A stretch of DNA of 64,000 bases from an uncultured Eggerthellaceae bacterium. Lineage in GTDB: Bacteria > Actinomycetota > Coriobacteriia > Coriobacteriales > Eggerthellaceae. Shown in pieces: positions 25,214 to 33,994 of the stretch. The translations under genes were made by a program, and so were the position numbers. The stretch covers positions 124,001 through 188,000 of the forward strand of contig CAIFEB010000002.1 in NCBI GenBank assembly GCA_903789375.1, given 5' to 3'. The notes beneath the pieces were generated by a model. The model saw only the letters and a program-made list of their open reading frames with translations, did no database searches and was not told where the DNA came from. Each line of letters opens with the position of its first letter. Position 1 is the first letter of the stretch.

Positions 25214-25831
25214 CTAGCGCTCCTGCCCTTGCGAATCCGCACCGTTGCCATCGATGAAGTTCAGCAGCTCCTGACGCGAATGGACGCCCAGCTTGGTGTA
25301 GACCGATCGCAGGTGCGTACGCACCGTGTTCTTGGAAATGACCAGGTGCTCGGCAATCCAGTTGGCCGAACGTCCCTGCGCGAACAACGCCATGATCTGC
25401 AGCTCGCGTGCCGACAGGCCGTATCGCGGATCGGCCGCAGGGCCGTATTCGGGAGGATAGCTGGCTTTGGATGTAGCAGCCTCGTCCACGCCCGCGCCAT
25501 CGGCGCTGTCCGACGGGGCTGCTCCCGCGCCATTGGCATCGCCCAACGCGCTCGCTCCCGCGCCTTCGCCTCCAGCCGCCTCCGAGGTTGCGGCCGCCGC
25601 GCCCGCGGAGCCGGCGACGCTTCCCGCCGCCCCGGCAACGGCGCCGACCGGAGGCAAGTCGGCCACAACGTCATCGCCCGAAAGCACGACGATTTCGCGA
25701 ATGCGGTCTTCGGGCAGAACGTACACCAGCACAACCACCACGATCATCGCCAAGACGATGCCGCAGCACACGTAAACCGTCGGTTCGCTGTAATACGGGG
25801 CGATGGCGCGGCCGTTCGCAGCCGGCGCCAT
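25214..25831 (-). pseudogene. LuxR-type regulator, probably missing its membrane sensor part
   Basis: The frame encodes one membrane helix (about residues 18-39, VYVCCGIVLAMIVVVVLVYV), a Gly/Ala-rich linker, and a complete C-terminal LuxR helix-turn-helix (YGLSARELQIMALFAQGRSANWIAEHLVISKNTVRTHLRSVYTKL-type). In Eggerthella-like bacteria such regulators usually have a 10-12-helix membrane domain before the HTH; here only what looks like the last helix remains. Upstream there is no good ribosome-binding site, and the terminator of tRNA-Ser(GCT) lies within about 15 bp of the first ATG. So it is probably a 3' remnant, though a short membrane-tethered regulator cannot be excluded. Confidence 0.6.
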
Positions 25832-25842
25832 TCCCAGAAAAG

Positions 25843-25874
25843 CAAAAAGGCTCCCCGCCGAAGCGGGGAGCCTT
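25843..25874 (-). terminator. Terminator of tRNA-Ser (GCT)
   Basis: AAGGCTCCCCGC and GCGGGGAGCCTT (25847-25858, 25863-25874) with a 4-nt loop; TTTTT follows on the minus strand. Confidence 0.9.
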
Positions 25875-25882
25875 GCGTATGC

Positions 25883-25973
25883 TGGCGGAGAAGCAGGGAT
25901 TCGAACCCTGGAATCGCTTGTGGCGATTACTCACTTAGCAGGCGAGCACCTTCGGCCTCTCGGTCACTTCTCC
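25883..25973 (-). tRNA. tRNA-Ser (GCT)
   Basis: 91-nt type II tRNA: acceptor GGAGAAG/CTTCTCC, anticodon loop CTGCTAA (anticodon GCT), long variable arm with AATCGC...GCGATT, T-loop GGTTCGAATCC, encoded CCA. Confidence 0.96.
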
Positions 25974-25988
25974 AAAGGCAACGTTTGA

Positions 25989-26018
25989 ATGGTAACCGAC
26001 GGCCTGCGAATGTGTCAA
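25989..26018 (-). promoter_or_regulatory. Promoter of tRNA-Ser (GCT)
   Basis: On the minus strand TTGACA (26013-26018), an 18-bp spacer and TACCAT (25989-25994). Confidence 0.65.
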
Positions 26019-26034
26019 TCGAGAACGCAAAACC

Positions 26035-26127
26035 ACCGAATGGCCACGAGTCCAGATGCAGATGCGCACCGTTCCACGGCTCAAACGAAAGATGCGCGAA
26101 CATAGAACCGAATGGCCACGAGTTCAA
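26035..26127. repeat. Direct repeat pair, 21 bp each, 72 bp apart
   Basis: ACCGAATGGCCACGAGTCCA at 26035 and ACCGAATGGCCACGAGTTCA at 26107 differ at one position. They lie between the tRNA-Ser promoter and the end of the small membrane protein gene. Meaning unknown. Confidence 0.6.
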
Positions 26128-26208
26128 ACGCCCGCGCTCGCCTCAGCGGCGCCAGCGCACGATGATGCTGGTTCGGGGGTTCGGGGGTTCGACGCCCGAG
26201 GTGCGCCT

Positions 26209-26583
26209 TTACCGTTTCGGCGGCCAGAACGCGTCCCACCAATGGTGCTGGATCGTCTCGGCGCGCTCCGGCTGGAAGCGATAGTTCGGATGATGCGCAA
26301 CGAACACGCGCCGGCAGATTCGCGTGATCGCAAGCGCAACGAGCGTCGTCACCGCAAATCCCACGAACAGCTCGATGACGAAACGGTTGCCTTCTCCCCA
26401 TGCGTAGGCAGCACCGAGCGCAAACAGCACGGTCAGCACCAGATTCAACCAAGTGAACAGGTGGATGAGCGTTTCCTTTGCCCGGTTCGACGAGTATCGC
26501 CATGACATGACCAGGTATACAACACCAGCCAGCACAGCTAAAACAACCAGTAGCGGAAGTATTCTCACGAACCATGCAACCAT
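26209..26583 (-). CDS. Small membrane protein of unknown function
   Basis: 124 residues with three predicted membrane helices (LPLLVVLAVLAGVVYLVM; WLNLVLTVLFALGAAYAW; FVIELFVGFAVTTLVALAI) and a basic C-terminal tail ending HHWWDAFWPPKR. The ATG at 26583 follows directly after the duplicated ispE 3' end and has no clear Shine-Dalgarno site; an in-frame ATG at codon 26 is possible but would lose the first helix. It is downstream of ispE on the same strand and may be co-transcribed. No family recognised. Confidence 0.65.
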   Translation of the reverse strand: MVAWFVRILPLLVVLAVLAGVVYLVMSWRYSSNRAKETLIHLFTWLNLVLTVLFALGAAYAWGEGNRFVIELFVGFAVTTLVALAITRICRRVFVAHHPNYRFQPERAETIQHHWWDAFWPPKR

Positions 26584-26649
26584 GAAAACCGCCTATTTGT
26601 TGGGAACGACAACGCTCGCTGCGAAAGAAAACCAGGGAGCGGGTACCAC
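26584..26649 (-). repeat. Duplicated 3' end of ispE
   Basis: This 66-bp unit is a tandem copy of 26650-26715, which spans the last codons and stop of ispE plus GGCGGTTTTC. Read in the matching frame it ends FSFAASVVVPNK-stop, against FSPLGAVVVPSK-stop in ispE. Identity is highest around the stop codon and falls off upstream. Confidence 0.75.
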
Positions 26650-26658
26650 GAAAACCGC

Positions 26659-27672
26659 CTACTTGCTGGGGACGACGACGGCACCCAGCGGCGAAAACGA
26701 GCTCGTGCGCGCCCACCAACCGCGCCGGCGCGCTTCGGTTACGGCCGCCAAGCCGTGCTCGAGCGTATCGACCACCGCGAACGTCGTCGATCCACTGCCG
26801 CACAGCAGCGCATCGGATACTCCCTCGCAGGTCAGAAGCCAGCTGCGAATGTCGGCGAGCTCGGGCAGAATGCTCTCTGCCGCCGGCGCCAGATTGTTGA
26901 ACAGCTCAATGTCAGAAGCGCTCGCCGCAGCCCGCGCCGCCTCTTCCACCTGGGACGATACCACTTTCGGCTCAGCGTCGAACGCGCGGTACGCCTCCGC
27001 GGTGGACACGCCCGCATCGGGCTTGACCAGCACGACCATCGCGCGCCGAGGAGCCAAACCGCCCGCGAACGTCGAGCCCGTTCCCGTATAGCGTCCGCAT
27101 CCGCCCTGCAAAAAAAATGCCACGTCGCTGCCGAGCTCGCATGCCGCCCTTTCAAGAATCTCGTCATGAGGATCGATTCCCCACAGATCAGCTGCGCCCA
27201 CAAGCGCCGCCGCCGCATCGGACGATCCGCCGCCAAGACCAGCTTGAAACGGGATGTTCTTCTCGATGCGAATCTGGATGCCGCCGCTCTCATGGCCGGT
27301 CAGCTGGCCCAACCGGCGCACCGCCTTCACCGCGATGTTGTCCTCGCCGTCGAGCTGCGGCACCTGAACGCCGCCGCGACCCACCATGTCCGCCCGCACC
27401 TGGAGTCCCTCGCCCTGTGCGAGGTCGTCGCGACGCAGGCAGACCACATCGTGCAGCGCAAGCGCGTGCATGATGCTTACCGCCTCGTGATAGCCGTCGG
27501 CACGGCGCGCGCCGATAGCCAGATGCAGGTTAACTTTCGCCGGAGCCAGCACCTTGACCCAGCCCATCTCGTCGAACTCGTCGATCTTCTGCTCGTCGAT
27601 GGCCGCCTGGGTCATGTTGGTAGCAGCATCCGCGCTGGTAGCTTCCATATTTTTGACGCTATCGTCCGTCAT
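26659..27672 (-). CDS. ispE: 4-diphosphocytidyl-2-C-methyl-D-erythritol kinase (IspE)
   Basis: Phosphorylates CDP-methylerythritol in the MEP isoprenoid pathway; cytoplasmic GHMP kinase. The 337-residue product has an N-terminal extension of about 35 residues, then VLAPAKVNLHLAIGARRADGYHE-type start motif, the GHMP ATP loop PFQAGLGGGSSDAAAAL, and LLCGSGSTTF near the C-terminus. The ATG at 27672 overlaps the tadA stop as ATGA, with AAGGAAGAG just upstream, so the two are coupled. Its 3' end is tandemly duplicated downstream. Longer upstream readings lie inside tadA. Confidence 0.93.
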   Translation of the reverse strand: MTDDSVKNMEATSADAATNMTQAAIDEQKIDEFDEMGWVKVLAPAKVNLHLAIGARRADGYHEAVSIMHALALHDVVCLRRDDLAQGEGLQVRADMVGRGGVQVPQLDGEDNIAVKAVRRLGQLTGHESGGIQIRIEKNIPFQAGLGGGSSDAAAALVGAADLWGIDPHDEILERAACELGSDVAFFLQGGCGRYTGTGSTFAGGLAPRRAMVVLVKPDAGVSTAEAYRAFDAEPKVVSSQVEEAARAAASASDIELFNNLAPAAESILPELADIRSWLLTCEGVSDALLCGSGSTTFAVVDTLEHGLAAVTEARRRGWWARTSSFSPLGAVVVPSK

Positions 27673-28205
27673 GATCTCTTCCTTTTCCGCGCGAAAAACT
27701 CGCGCAGCATCGTTGCGCATTCGTCCTGCAGCACTCCTGGCGTCACCGGAAACGTGTGGTTGAGCCGCGTGTCCTCGTTGATGCGATACAGCGACCCGAG
27801 CGCCCCCGCTTTGGGATCCGGCGCACCGTACACGCACCGCGCGATGCGCGCTTGGTGCATGAGCCCCGCGCACATCACGCAAGGCTCGAGCGTCACGTAC
27901 ACCGTGCAGTCGGTGAGCCGCCACGCATCGAGCCAGCGCGCAGCGGCGAGCATCGCGGAAAATTCCGCATGCGCTGACGGGTCGCGATCGAGTTCGCGCC
28001 GGTTGTACGCTCGTGCGATGACCTGGGCATCCGCCAACGGACGGCGCGTTGCGCGATCGATGGGCCGGTAGACTACCACCGCACCGATGGGCACTTCGTC
28101 CAGCTCGGCGGCACGGCGCGCCTGCTCGATAGCGAGGCGCATGTACGCTTCGTCGGAAAGGGGCGCGGCCGGTTCTTCACCCGGCGTGTTGGCTGCAGTG
28201 TTCAT
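27669..28205 (-). CDS. tadA: tRNA-adenosine deaminase TadA
   Basis: Deaminates A34 of tRNA-Arg(ACG) to inosine; that tRNA is encoded at 41851-41927. 178 residues with the zinc sites HAEF and PCVMCAG and the family's ARRAAELDEVPIGAVVV start. I chose ATG 28205 because a TATAAT ends 7 nt before it, which predicts a leaderless mRNA; there is no Shine-Dalgarno site. The stop overlaps the ispE start by 4 bp. Confidence 0.93.
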   Translation of the reverse strand: MNTAANTPGEEPAAPLSDEAYMRLAIEQARRAAELDEVPIGAVVVYRPIDRATRRPLADAQVIARAYNRRELDRDPSAHAEFSAMLAAARWLDAWRLTDCTVYVTLEPCVMCAGLMHQARIARCVYGAPDPKAGALGSLYRINEDTRLNHTFPVTPGVLQDECATMLREFFARKRKRS

Positions 28206-28218
28206 GGCTCGTATTATA
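28206..28218 (-). promoter_or_regulatory. -10 element giving a probably leaderless tadA transcript
   Basis: TATAAT (28213-28218, minus) is followed by 7 nt and then the tadA ATG. A start 6-8 nt after the -10 would place the 5' end at the start codon. The -35 is weak. Confidence 0.5.
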
Positions 28219-28284
28219 ACCGCACGCAGAATCGCGCTGCTCGCCAGCACGCCCACGCCGACCGCGCGTCCGCCGCGCGCATCT

Positions 28285-28734
28285 CTACTTGAAAATCACC
28301 TTGTGGTACAGCACGTAGTTCCAGCACACGATGCACGCCATCGTGATCAACTTCGCGAGCGTCGCGTTGAATGCATGCGCCACCAAAAGCGCGATCACCG
28401 TCGTGCTGAAGCAGGTGTTGAAGGCGAACAGAATGACGTACAGCACCGCGCTGCGCACCGGGTTGGCCGTCGATTTGAACGTAAACCCGCGGTTGAGCAG
28501 GAAGTTGCACAGCGTCGCCGTGATGACCGCGCACACGTTGGCCACGGCCACGTCCCATCCGGCCAGATAATACAGCACTTGGAACAGCACCAATTCGAGC
28601 AGCGCCGTGCCGCCGCCCACGGCCAGGTAGCGCGCGATACGCTTGATATCTTCGGATGCGAGATGCAGATGTTTCACCGTCGGGGTTGTTTTCTCTCTGT
28701 AAGGTTTGCCGAATCGGAATAGCCGCACAGCCAT
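28285..28734 (-). CDS. GtrA-family membrane protein
   Basis: 149 residues with four membrane helices and GtrA-type motifs (YLAVGGGTALLELVLFQVLYYL, NFLLNRGFTFKS, WNYVLYHKVIFK). GtrA-like proteins help move or use polyprenyl-linked sugars in surface glycan modification, often with a GT2 glycosyltransferase; one lies divergently at 28891. ATG at 28734; TATCAT is 11 nt upstream, so the leader may be very short. Confidence 0.87.
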   Translation of the reverse strand: MAVRLFRFGKPYREKTTPTVKHLHLASEDIKRIARYLAVGGGTALLELVLFQVLYYLAGWDVAVANVCAVITATLCNFLLNRGFTFKSTANPVRSAVLYVILFAFNTCFSTTVIALLVAHAFNATLAKLITMACIVCWNYVLYHKVIFK

Positions 28735-28890
28735 TCAGGCTCTATGATAACTGCGCTTAGAATAGTCACTTTTCGAATGTTTTACATATAGATGACCTGT
28801 TCAAGATGATTTCGAGCGTGGCCGCATCGCATGATACCCGCTTCGGCGGCGCATTCGGCCACGTCAGTGCAGCCGTCAGGAGTTCCCTAC

Positions 28891-29844
28891 ATGCTCGTCG
28901 CGCTCATCGCCCCCGCGTACAACGAAGAAGGCAACATCCGCGCCCTGTACGACGCGGTTGACCGTGCGTTCTTCCACGAGGCCGACCTGTCCTGCGAGCT
29001 GATCATCGTGGACGACGGCAGCTCCGACGGCACCTTCGCCGCCATGCAGAGCCTGCCCACCCCGCCCGCACCCCACCGCCTGGCAACCGTCAGTTTCTCG
29101 CGCAATTTCGGGAAGGAGGCCGCGCTTTACGCCGGGCTCCAGCGCGCGCACGGCGACATCGTCGTGTTCATCGACTCCGACCTGCAGCAGCCGCCGCACA
29201 TCGCGCGCCAGATGGTGCAGGTGCTCATCGACAATCCGGACGCCGACTGCGTGGCCGCCTACCAGGAGCAGCGCGAACGGGGTCTGCGCAGCAAGCTGTC
29301 GCACCAGTTCTACCGCCTGCTCGGCGCATCGTCCAACCTGGACGTGCTCGCCGACGCGTCGGATTTTCGCGCGTTCCGCCGCCCGGTCGCCGACGCGCTG
29401 CTGTCGATGTCTGAGTACTACCGGTTCACGAAAGGCCTGTTCGCGTGGGTCGGGTTCAAAACGCTGCCCTTCCCGTATACCCCAGCCGAACGCCACGCGG
29501 GTACGACCAAATGGAGCGCGCGCGGGCTGCTCAAGTACGCGGCCAACGGGCTGCTGTCGTTCTCGACGGCGCCGATGAAGGTCGCCATGTGGATCGGCGG
29601 CATCGCATCGCTCGCGGCGTTCGTATACGCGATCGTGGTCATCGTGCAGCGCCTGGCGTTCGGCATCGACGTGCCGGGCTACGCGACCATCGTGTGCCTG
29701 GTGCTGCTGCTCGGCGGCATCATCCTGCTCATGCAGGGAATCATGGGCGAATACCTGGCGCGCACCTACATCGAAGGCAAGCATCGCCCCATCTACCTGG
29801 TCAGACGCGAATCCGTCAAAGGCGGGAACGAAGAGTCCCGCTAG
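28891..29844 (+). CDS. GT2 glycosyltransferase (GtrB / dolichyl-phosphate-sugar synthase type)
   Basis: Probably transfers a sugar from a nucleotide donor to undecaprenyl phosphate. 317 residues: GT-A domain with APAYNEEGNI, VDDGSSDGT, RNFGKEAALYAGL and DSDLQQPP, then two C-terminal membrane helices (VAMWIGGIASLAAFVYAIVV; TIVCLVLLLGGIILLM) and EYLARTYIEGKHRPIYLV. ATG 28891 has AGGAG 8 nt upstream; a longer frame from 28831 lacks a site. Divergent from gtrA, which supports a joint role in glycan decoration. Its stop overlaps the convergent gene's stop. Confidence 0.92.
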   Translation: MLVALIAPAYNEEGNIRALYDAVDRAFFHEADLSCELIIVDDGSSDGTFAAMQSLPTPPAPHRLATVSFSRNFGKEAALYAGLQRAHGDIVVFIDSDLQQPPHIARQMVQVLIDNPDADCVAAYQEQRERGLRSKLSHQFYRLLGASSNLDVLADASDFRAFRRPVADALLSMSEYYRFTKGLFAWVGFKTLPFPYTPAERHAGTTKWSARGLLKYAANGLLSFSTAPMKVAMWIGGIASLAAFVYAIVVIVQRLAFGIDVPGYATIVCLVLLLGGIILLMQGIMGEYLARTYIEGKHRPIYLVRRESVKGGNEESR

Positions 29845-32800
29845 CTCACCAGCTCGGCGTGGGCAGCATCGATGGCTTCGACCAGATTCTCCATGTACCA
29901 GGTGTTGTAGTGGTTCTGCGTGCTCATGATGGCCACGACGTACGGATGGTCGCCGTCCATCACGCAGTAGCCTTCGTTGTGCACCGTGCACCAATCGCCC
30001 TCGTCGGCCACCATCCAGCCCGACTTCGCGTACACGGTGCGCCCGCCCAGCACGCCACGCGACGTGATCCAGCTGTTGTTGCTGAACAGGTAGCGGCACC
30101 AATCGGCGTTCTCATCGTCGCTCATCAGGTACTGCGCCATGTCCACCCACAGCTTCGCGAGCGTGCGCGGCGGATAGTAGGCGTAGGCGCCGGTCCACGA
30201 GAACTGGCCGGCTCCGGTTTCTCCCAGCAGGTTCTCAAGCGGCCACGAGCCGAAATTGCCGAACAGCGACGCATACGAGTAGTTGTTCGAGTACGTGACG
30301 ATGTTGTAGATGGTGTCGGACCAGTCGCTCGCGTCCCACGGATCCCACTTGTTTAGCGCGATGACGTAGGGACCCTTCACCGACGAGGCGCTGAAGTACC
30401 AGTCATCGGCGTTGTACGTGACGGTGGCGCCCGTCGTCAGGTCGACCATGGCGAACCCGACGGACGTGTCGGCGTCGTAGTACGCGTTGATCGCATCGAG
30501 CAGCTGATAGTACGTGCCCGCCGTCAGACCGCTGTGGCGCGTGTGGGCAACGGTGATGCCGTCGCCCGTCGCCTCGTCCAGAACGGACATCAGATCGCCC
30601 AAGCTGAGCTCACCGAGCTCGGTATCGTGCAGCACGAAGCGCTGGCGCAGGTCGTACGCGACCGGCTTCTGCAGCTGCACGCTTGCGCCATCGTGCGCGA
30701 TGACGTAGTCGCCGAGCGAGCTTTGGATCGCAAGTCCGCCGTCTGCCACCGTGACGTACCAGTGCTGCGCCGCCGTCGAGTTGTCGTCGTACTGCCAGAT
30801 TCCCTTCCCCACCTGGGCATCTGCGCTCGGCACGTCGATGTTCTTCAGCGACCACACGTTGTAGATCTCGTACGAACCGTCATCCTGCTCCTCGAACCAG
30901 AACGCCACCTGCTTGCCCGCGTCGGCGTTCCACACGTCGATCTTCGCGCCCGCATCGGCCGATCCGTAGTACACGTCGAGCGCCTTCGATTGGTCGTCGG
31001 CGGTGGTGATGATATACGCGCCGCCGAGATGCAGGCTCGCCTCGAGGAACGTCCAGCCCGCGTTCCCGCGCGCGTTCGTCGTGATGAGCGCCGCGCCGGA
31101 TTCGCCCGATGTGCGTGCAATGAAGAGGCCGCTCGCCGTATTCTTGAGCAGGAAATGGCCCGCGCCGTCGGCCACGACCGTCCAGCGCTGGCTTGCGGCA
31201 TCGGAACGGGCTTGCTGAACCACGCCCGAGCCCGACGCGGCCACGCGCATGCCGGAACGGGCGTTGACCAGCGCATATTCGCCGTTGTCGAGCTTTATCA
31301 GCCCGAATGTCTGCGCAAGCGTGCCGTTGGGAACGTACGCCTGCACGACGGCGCCCGCGTCGGTCGAAGCGCTGCGCACGTCCATGGCAAGCGATGCATC
31401 CGAACCCGCACGCAGCACGTAGGTTCCCGCGACGACGGCCGGGTCGACCGCCGAAAACGAGAACGTGCGCACGCGCGACGAGGCGTTGCGCTCGAGCTTT
31501 GCCTGGTGCCCGTTGTCGGCAGTCACGGCCAACGCCAGGCCCGACCGCGCCGCGTACAGCCGGTACGTGCCGTCGCCCGCATCGACGATGGCCCACTTCT
31601 GGGCGAGCGTTCCGTTGGGCGTGTACTGCTGGATGAGCGCACCCGGGTCGACCGAGCCGCTCGTCACGTCCACGACCTTGCCTGACGCGTACGAAGTGAT
31701 GGTGTAGTAGCCCGTCGACCAGTCGTAGGTCACGCCGAACATCTGGGCGAACGTCCCGTTGGACTCGTACGCCTGCACCGCGGCGCCATCGTCGGACGAC
31801 GCGCCCGCAACGTCGAGCACGTCGCCGGTTTTGCCGATGCGGATGGTGTAGGACCCGTCGGCGATGCTCGGCTTCACGGCGACCGGACGGATGGCGACCG
31901 ACAGCGTGGCCGAACGCGATTGCTGCATCATGTCGGACCGCTGCGCCACGTTCAGGTACGCGCCCGTGTACGCGTTGATCAGGCGGTAGACGCCGTCTTT
32001 GCCCGCCAGAGCGCGGAAGACCCAGCGCTGGTTGGCCGAGCCGCGCAGGTCCAGCTGGCGCAAGCCGTCTCCGTTTGCCGTGAGAGCCATGCCCGACGCG
32101 ACGTTGACCAACGTATACTCCCATTCGCCCGTCGGCGCTACGCCCGCACGCACGAGCCGCCAGCGCTGCGTGTACTGCTGCGCCGAGCCGTACGCCTTGA
32201 GCTCCCGCCCGTCGAGCGACGTGCTCTCGCCGGCGCCCAGTGCGGCGACGTTTCCAGCCGCCACGGAGCCCGGGCCTTCGGAAGCCGTGAGCAGGTACAG
32301 CCCGCCGTCGAGCGCGACCGTGCTCAGCGTCTCGTCGGATGCGAACGCGGGCAGCACGCCACCGCTTCTCAGCAGGTCGGATACCTGGTCGGCACCGCCG
32401 ATCATCTTCAGCGTGAAGCGCTGCGCCGCTGTGCCGTTGGGCGTGTAGATCTGCAGCGGGCTGTAGTTGGAAAGGTCGCCGTTGCGCACGTCGAGCGCCA
32501 GGCCCGACTTCGCCGAATAGAGCGTCCATGAGCCGTCGGCGTTGCGCGCCACGTCCCAGAGCTGGGCGAACGTGTCGTTCGAGGTGTACTGTTGCACATC
32601 GGTCCACGGTCCGGTTCCGCCCCAGTACACGTCCAGGACCTTGCCCGACCCGCGGTTGATGATGGTGTAGTAGCCCGTCGCGTCGTCGTAGTCGAATGCG
32701 AACTGCTGCGCGAGCGTGCCGTTGGCCTCGTACACCTGCGCTGTCGCCTCGTCGTCGTGCGAGCCGGCGTTGATGTCGACGACCATCGACGAATCGCCGG

Positions 32801-33833
32801 CGGAGTGAATCTCGTACAGACCCTCCTGCACGGAAGCCTGCATGCGCGCAAGCAGCCATGTCCGCGCGTTTGCGCTGGCCATGATGAGGTTGCGATTGCC
32901 GTCGAACGAAAGATAGCTGCCTGTTGAGGCGTTGACCAGATACGAGCGGCCGTCGGGCGCGGCGATGATGCGCCACTGCTGCGCGGACGAGGCCGAAAAC
33001 GACTGTTGGAGCGGAGCGGACGCGTTGGCCGCGAGCGCGGCGCCCGTCTGCACGTTGATAAGCGCGTAGAGCGCATCGCCAGTGCTGGCCGTGCCGATTT
33101 GGGAGAGGTTCCAGCGCTGGTCGGCGGCGTGGTTGGCGCCTTCGAGCGCAGGAGCGGACGAGCTGCTCGCGGACTCCAGCCCCACGACGGATCCGTCAGC
33201 GGATGCGATCTGGTACACGCCTGTCTCTTCGACCTGAGCCGCGGCGACCGGTGCGGCAAGGGCGGAAACCGGCTGCGATGCGGCGGCGGAACCGGAGGTT
33301 GCTGGCGCCGGGGTCGACGCGGGCGCAGGCGCCGAAGTAGCAGCGGAATCGGACGCGGGATCAGCGGGCTGGGGCGTGGATTCGGCGACGCCGGGCGTCA
33401 TCGCGTCGGAAGCGGCAGATGCACCCCCGGCCGCGTCGACGGGCGGTTCGGCCGCGGAAGCCGTGCCCTTGCCAGAAGCCTGATCTGCCGACGAATCAGC
33501 GCCGGCCGCAGAAGCGTCTGAAGGCGCATCTGCTGATCGGCCCGCTTCGTCAGCCGCAGCCGCTTGGTAATCCTGCTTATCCGCACCGGCAGCCGCGCCG
33601 CCAGCGGCGTCCGCGCCGGCGGCAACGGCCCCATCCGAGGCGCCTCCCTCCGTCGCATCCTGCCGCGCATGGAGCGCGTGCACGGGTGCGGCAGCGACTA
33701 CCTCCTGGTCAGAAGGCATATCTTGGTTGGGCGCATCAGCGGTAGCCTGGCTTGGTTCGTCGGCGTACGCCGGCCCCAGCCACAGAGCCGAGGCGACAAG
33801 AGAGGCGCCGACCGCCGTTGCGATCTTCTTCAT
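29841..33833 (-). CDS. Secreted ricin-repeat protein with a serine beta-lactamase-fold domain
   Basis: A 1330-residue exported protein. Signal peptide MKKIATAVGASLVASALWLG...AYA, then about 170 residues of Ala/Ser/Gly/Asp-rich linker, then a long series of ricin-type beta-trefoil (QxW-like) motifs: I count about a dozen segments such as NGTLAQ, NDTFAQ, NQRWVF and SQRWTVV. The last 270 residues resemble a class A beta-lactamase-fold serine hydrolase: SSVK with Ser1150, a YSNNY motif in the SDN position, and KSG. It could bind wall or host glycans and hydrolyse an amide or ester; true beta-lactamase activity is only one option. I chose ATG 33833 for the signal peptide. Its stop shares CTAG with the convergent GT2 gene. 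Confidence 0.85.
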   Translation of the reverse strand: MKKIATAVGASLVASALWLGPAYADEPSQATADAPNQDMPSDQEVVAAAPVHALHARQDATEGGASDGAVAAGADAAGGAAAGADKQDYQAAAADEAGRSADAPSDASAAGADSSADQASGKGTASAAEPPVDAAGGASAASDAMTPGVAESTPQPADPASDSAATSAPAPASTPAPATSGSAAASQPVSALAAPVAAAQVEETGVYQIASADGSVVGLESASSSSAPALEGANHAADQRWNLSQIGTASTGDALYALINVQTGAALAANASAPLQQSFSASSAQQWRIIAAPDGRSYLVNASTGSYLSFDGNRNLIMASANARTWLLARMQASVQEGLYEIHSAGDSSMVVDINAGSHDDEATAQVYEANGTLAQQFAFDYDDATGYYTIINRGSGKVLDVYWGGTGPWTDVQQYTSNDTFAQLWDVARNADGSWTLYSAKSGLALDVRNGDLSNYSPLQIYTPNGTAAQRFTLKMIGGADQVSDLLRSGGVLPAFASDETLSTVALDGGLYLLTASEGPGSVAAGNVAALGAGESTSLDGRELKAYGSAQQYTQRWRLVRAGVAPTGEWEYTLVNVASGMALTANGDGLRQLDLRGSANQRWVFRALAGKDGVYRLINAYTGAYLNVAQRSDMMQQSRSATLSVAIRPVAVKPSIADGSYTIRIGKTGDVLDVAGASSDDGAAVQAYESNGTFAQMFGVTYDWSTGYYTITSYASGKVVDVTSGSVDPGALIQQYTPNGTLAQKWAIVDAGDGTYRLYAARSGLALAVTADNGHQAKLERNASSRVRTFSFSAVDPAVVAGTYVLRAGSDASLAMDVRSASTDAGAVVQAYVPNGTLAQTFGLIKLDNGEYALVNARSGMRVAASGSGVVQQARSDAASQRWTVVADGAGHFLLKNTASGLFIARTSGESGAALITTNARGNAGWTFLEASLHLGGAYIITTADDQSKALDVYYGSADAGAKIDVWNADAGKQVAFWFEEQDDGSYEIYNVWSLKNIDVPSADAQVGKGIWQYDDNSTAAQHWYVTVADGGLAIQSSLGDYVIAHDGASVQLQKPVAYDLRQRFVLHDTELGELSLGDLMSVLDEATGDGITVAHTRHSGLTAGTYYQLLDAINAYYDADTSVGFAMVDLTTGATVTYNADDWYFSASSVKGPYVIALNKWDPWDASDWSDTIYNIVTYSNNYSYASLFGNFGSWPLENLLGETGAGQFSWTGAYAYYPPRTLAKLWVDMAQYLMSDDENADWCRYLFSNNSWITSRGVLGGRTVYAKSGWMVADEGDWCTVHNEGYCVMDGDHPYVVAIMSTQNHYNTWYMENLVEAIDAAHAELVS

Positions 33834-33994
33834 CGATATCCGTTTCCTTATCCGAGCAGGCATGCGGAAGGGGCGGCGCCGCGCACGCGCGTGTGAACAA
33901 CCATGCCTATTATGACACGGAGGTCATCGTTTGCCCGCGGATTCAAGGGAGCGGTTTCGACGAACGCCAGTGCAATCTGCTCTGCTTGAACGGC

